A stretch of DNA of 64,000 nt, taken from an uncultured Acetatifactor sp. Its GTDB lineage: Bacteria; Bacillota; Clostridia; Lachnospirales; Lachnospiraceae. The position numbers were made by a program, and so were the translations under genes. The notes under the pieces were generated by a model. That model was not told the origin of the DNA, ran no database searches, and saw only the letters and a list, made by a program, of their open reading frames with translations. Below are positions 61,878-64,000 of this stretch, in pieces. The stretch covers positions 1 through 64,000 of the forward strand of contig CANQUQ010000007.1 in NCBI GenBank assembly GCA_947627115.1, read 5' to 3'. The first letter of the stretch is position 1. Every line of letters starts with the position of its first letter.

Positions 61878-63382
61878 TGGATTTTGTACAGAACTTTCCT
61901 TTCCTGTCCATCATTCTGTCACTGTTTTCGGGGCCGCTGTCCTCTGTGTTGAGCGGCAGATGGGCGAAGCGGGTCAATACGGCGGTGATCGTTGTGATCG
62001 GCTGTATGTCCGCAGCCACGCTGGGCTATGTGATGAACACAGGCGAGGCTTATGTGTACACGATGGGACATTTCCCCGCGCCCTGGGGCAACGAGATCAG
62101 GGTCGGTGTGCTGGAGGCCGCAATGGCGCTGTTCTTCTGTGTTATTATGTTCCTGTCCATGCTGGGCGGCATCCGGGAGCGGGAGGAGGAGATAGAGGAA
62201 GGCAAGCAGAACCTTTACTATGTTATGGTGAATCTGCTGCTCTGTTCCCTGCTGGCGCTGATATACACCAACGACCTCTTTACCGCCTATGTGTTCGTGG
62301 AGATCAATACCATCTCCGCCTGCGGCCTGATCATGATCCGACAGAACGGCAGGACCATAGAGGCGGCCACCAGATACATGATCATGAGCCTGCTCGGCTC
62401 AGGTCTGCTTCTCCTGGGCATCTGCTTCCTGTATGACCTGACCGGGCATTTGTTGATGAGCAATATCAAGGAACAGGTGGGCATACTGGCAGCCACCGGC
62501 AGCTACCACATTCCCCTTGTGGTGTCGCTGGGACTGATGTCGGTGGGACTGGCGATCAAGAGCGCCCTGTATCCGTTCCACGCATGGCTGCCCGATGCCT
62601 ACGGGTATTCCACATTGTCCTCGGCGGCCATTCTGTCGTCTCTGGTGTCCAAGGGATATATTTTCCTGCTGATCAAGATATTTTACAGGGTGATCGGATT
62701 CGAAATCGTGGGAGAGAGCAAGGTGATCCATGTGCTGTTCGTGTTCGGCATCATCGGTATGATCATGGGCTCCCTCAACGCCATCAAGGAGGACAATATC
62801 CGAAGGATGATCGCATTCTCCTCTGTGGCACAGATCGGTTACATTTACATGGGCTTCGGACTGGGCACAGCGGAGGGAGTCATTGCCAGCATTTATCATA
62901 TGGTGTCCCACTCCGCTACCAAGTCCCTGCTTTTTGTGGCGGCGTCCGGCCTGACGGATGCGTCCGGCAAAAGCCCCCGTTACCGGGACCTGACAGGAGC
63001 GGCTTACCGGAACCGTTTGGCGGGTGTGGCATTCACGGTGGGCAGCCTGTCCATGGTGGGCATGCCTGTTTTTTCCGGGTTTATTTCCAAGCTGCTGTTC
63101 GCGCAGGCCGCCATCGGGCACCGGTTCAAGATGCTGCCCACGCTGATCGCACTGGCTATCAGTGTGGTGCTGAACGCCATTTACTTCATGAAGACCGTCA
63201 TCCGTATCTATACTCCGGTGCCGGCGGGCATGGAAATATCGGAGGGCAGGACGGTGCCCGCAAGGGAGCAGCCTGCGAAAGCTCTGGCGCTGATCTGCTT
63301 TATTGTCCTGAATCTGATATTGGGCCTGAGCTCCGAACCTGTTATTGACCTGATTCAGAACGGACTGAAAATGTTCGGTTGA
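61877..63382 (+). CDS. mnhD: Proton-pumping antiporter subunit D (MnhD/MbhH, NuoN/M-like)
   Basis: A 501-residue membrane protein with about 14 helices, related to complex I antiporter-like subunits. The essential acidic residue is in FVEINTISACGLI, and the key Lys is in GLAIKSALYPFHAWLPDAY, followed by SSAAILSSLVSKGYIFLL. A conserved second Lys/His region (HMVSHSATKSLLFV) is present. GGAGGG precedes ATG 61877. Another antiporter-like subunit follows. Confidence 0.92.
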   Translation: MDFVQNFPFLSIILSLFSGPLSSVLSGRWAKRVNTAVIVVIGCMSAATLGYVMNTGEAYVYTMGHFPAPWGNEIRVGVLEAAMALFFCVIMFLSMLGGIREREEEIEEGKQNLYYVMVNLLLCSLLALIYTNDLFTAYVFVEINTISACGLIMIRQNGRTIEAATRYMIMSLLGSGLLLLGICFLYDLTGHLLMSNIKEQVGILAATGSYHIPLVVSLGLMSVGLAIKSALYPFHAWLPDAYGYSTLSSAAILSSLVSKGYIFLLIKIFYRVIGFEIVGESKVIHVLFVFGIIGMIMGSLNAIKEDNIRRMIAFSSVAQIGYIYMGFGLGTAEGVIASIYHMVSHSATKSLLFVAASGLTDASGKSPRYRDLTGAAYRNRLAGVAFTVGSLSMVGMPVFSGFISKLLFAQAAIGHRFKMLPTLIALAISVVLNAIYFMKTVIRIYTPVPAGMEISEGRTVPAREQPAKALALICFIVLNLILGLSSEPVIDLIQNGLKMFG

Positions 63383-63437
63383 CATTATCCGGATCGGTCC
63401 TGAAGCAATATTTACAGATAAAGGAAGCGAGATTCTT

Positions 63438-64000
63438 ATGGATAAACTGCTCTTGATTCCCATTCTTTTACCCATAGCGGGCGGCGCTCTTCTGCTGCTG
63501 GCTTCTTTTGCGGAACACCTGAAGGAGGTGGGGGCCGTCGGCGGAGCGAAGGCCCCTGCCGGCGCAGAAAAAAATCCTGCTCTGCGGGGAAGGGCCGTCC
63601 GCGCTGCGGCAATGGCAATTCTGCTGGCTTCTGTGGCTGCGGCCTGGTATCTGATCCTGACCGGAGAGAAAAGTCTGACTCTGTTTACTCTGGTGCAGGA
63701 TATTCCCATATTTTTCCGGATCGACGGTGTGAGCAGACTGTTCGTCGCCGTGGTCAGTGTGATCTGGGCGGCGGCAGGTATATACTCCCTTGTGTATATG
63801 CAGCATGAGGGGGAGGAAAAGCGCTACTACGGCTTTTATCTGCTGCTCTACGGAGTGTTGATGGGGCTGGATCTGGCCGGGAATCTGGTGACGATGTATT
63901 TGTTCTACGAGCTTGTGACACTTACGTCATTTCCTCTGGTGCTGCACAACGGCACAAGAGAGGCTGTCATGGCGGCGTTGAAATATCTCTTCTATTCCAT
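63438..64000 (+). CDS. Second MrpD/NuoL-like antiporter subunit, partial at window edge
   Basis: From ATG 63438 (AAGGAAG upstream) an open frame runs off the window: 187 codons seen. It starts with a helix (MDKLLLIPILLPIAGGALLL), then a charged, Ala-rich loop, and continues with RIDGVSRLFVAVVSVIWAAAGIYSLVYM and YLFYELVTLTSFPLVLHN. The latter holds the conserved Glu and is the N-terminal part of a complex I antiporter-type subunit. Two D-type subunits in a row fit Mbx-type systems (MbxH and MbxH'). Its end lies outside the window. Confidence 0.85.
   Translation, partial: MDKLLLIPILLPIAGGALLLLASFAEHLKEVGAVGGAKAPAGAEKNPALRGRAVRAAAMAILLASVAAAWYLILTGEKSLTLFTLVQDIPIFFRIDGVSRLFVAVVSVIWAAAGIYSLVYMQHEGEEKRYYGFYLLLYGVLMGLDLAGNLVTMYLFYELVTLTSFPLVLHNGTREAVMAALKYLFYS

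Overview
The window is a chromosomal origin region from a low-to-mid GC Gram-positive anaerobe of class Clostridia. Gene content and small lineage-type proteins (DUF4446, a DUF3881-like protein, the 75-residue protein at 41599) suggest Lachnospiraceae. That placement is inferred from protein resemblance, not from a 16S sequence. The origin lies between dnaA (18878-20242, minus) and rpmH (20744, plus). dnaA-dnaN-yaaA-recF-gyrB-gyrA runs leftward and rpmH-rnpA-yidD-yidC-jag-mnmE-mnmG-rsmG runs rightward. DnaA boxes lie on both sides of dnaA. Two perfect parS palindromes sit just before parA-parB at about 29.5 kb.

Left of the origin (1-14 kb): a leftward run of an MFS transporter, an HtrA-like protein that has lost all three catalytic residues, and the YhaM exonuclease; then mutS2; a rightward set of response regulator, sensor kinase, a nuclease-fold-like protein and nagA; and a cation/proton antiporter convergent with nagA. 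Right of the origin (27.8-35.6 kb): a soluble DegS/DegU-like two-component pair, parS-parA-parB, DUF4446, an HD-GYP-type protein, serS, a DUF3881-like protein and tRNA-Arg(CCU).

From 35.7 to 58 kb the content is accessory. It holds an AT-rich ECF sigma locus whose anti-sigma gene and a following small secreted-type gene have decayed, an SH3-domain secreted protein, a large lipoprotein, a macrodomain-SirTM pair (ADP-ribosylation writer and eraser), and a cystine-type amino-acid ABC transporter. It also holds an MMPL exporter fused by ATGA overlap to a giant GLUG-repeat surface protein, a patatin, a DUF4143 ATPase convergent with a Fic protein, gene remnants, and a two-component operon. Related small four-helix or two-helix membrane proteins and an 11-residue-repeat protein accompany that last operon.

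The right end (59-64 kb) is an Mrp/Mbh-type cation/proton antiporter module in the order E-F-G-MbhD-(MbhE+B)-C-D-D'. It is cut by the window edge. The order matches the membrane arm of Mbh/Mbx-type complexes, so electron-transfer subunits may follow outside the window. No insertion sequence, CRISPR array, rRNA or prophage was seen. The best candidates for novel biology are the pseudoprotease, the MMPL-GLUG pair, the two-gene SirTM-macro locus, and the two-component system with its repeat-unit membrane proteins. All functional claims come from reading the sequence; no database search was run.
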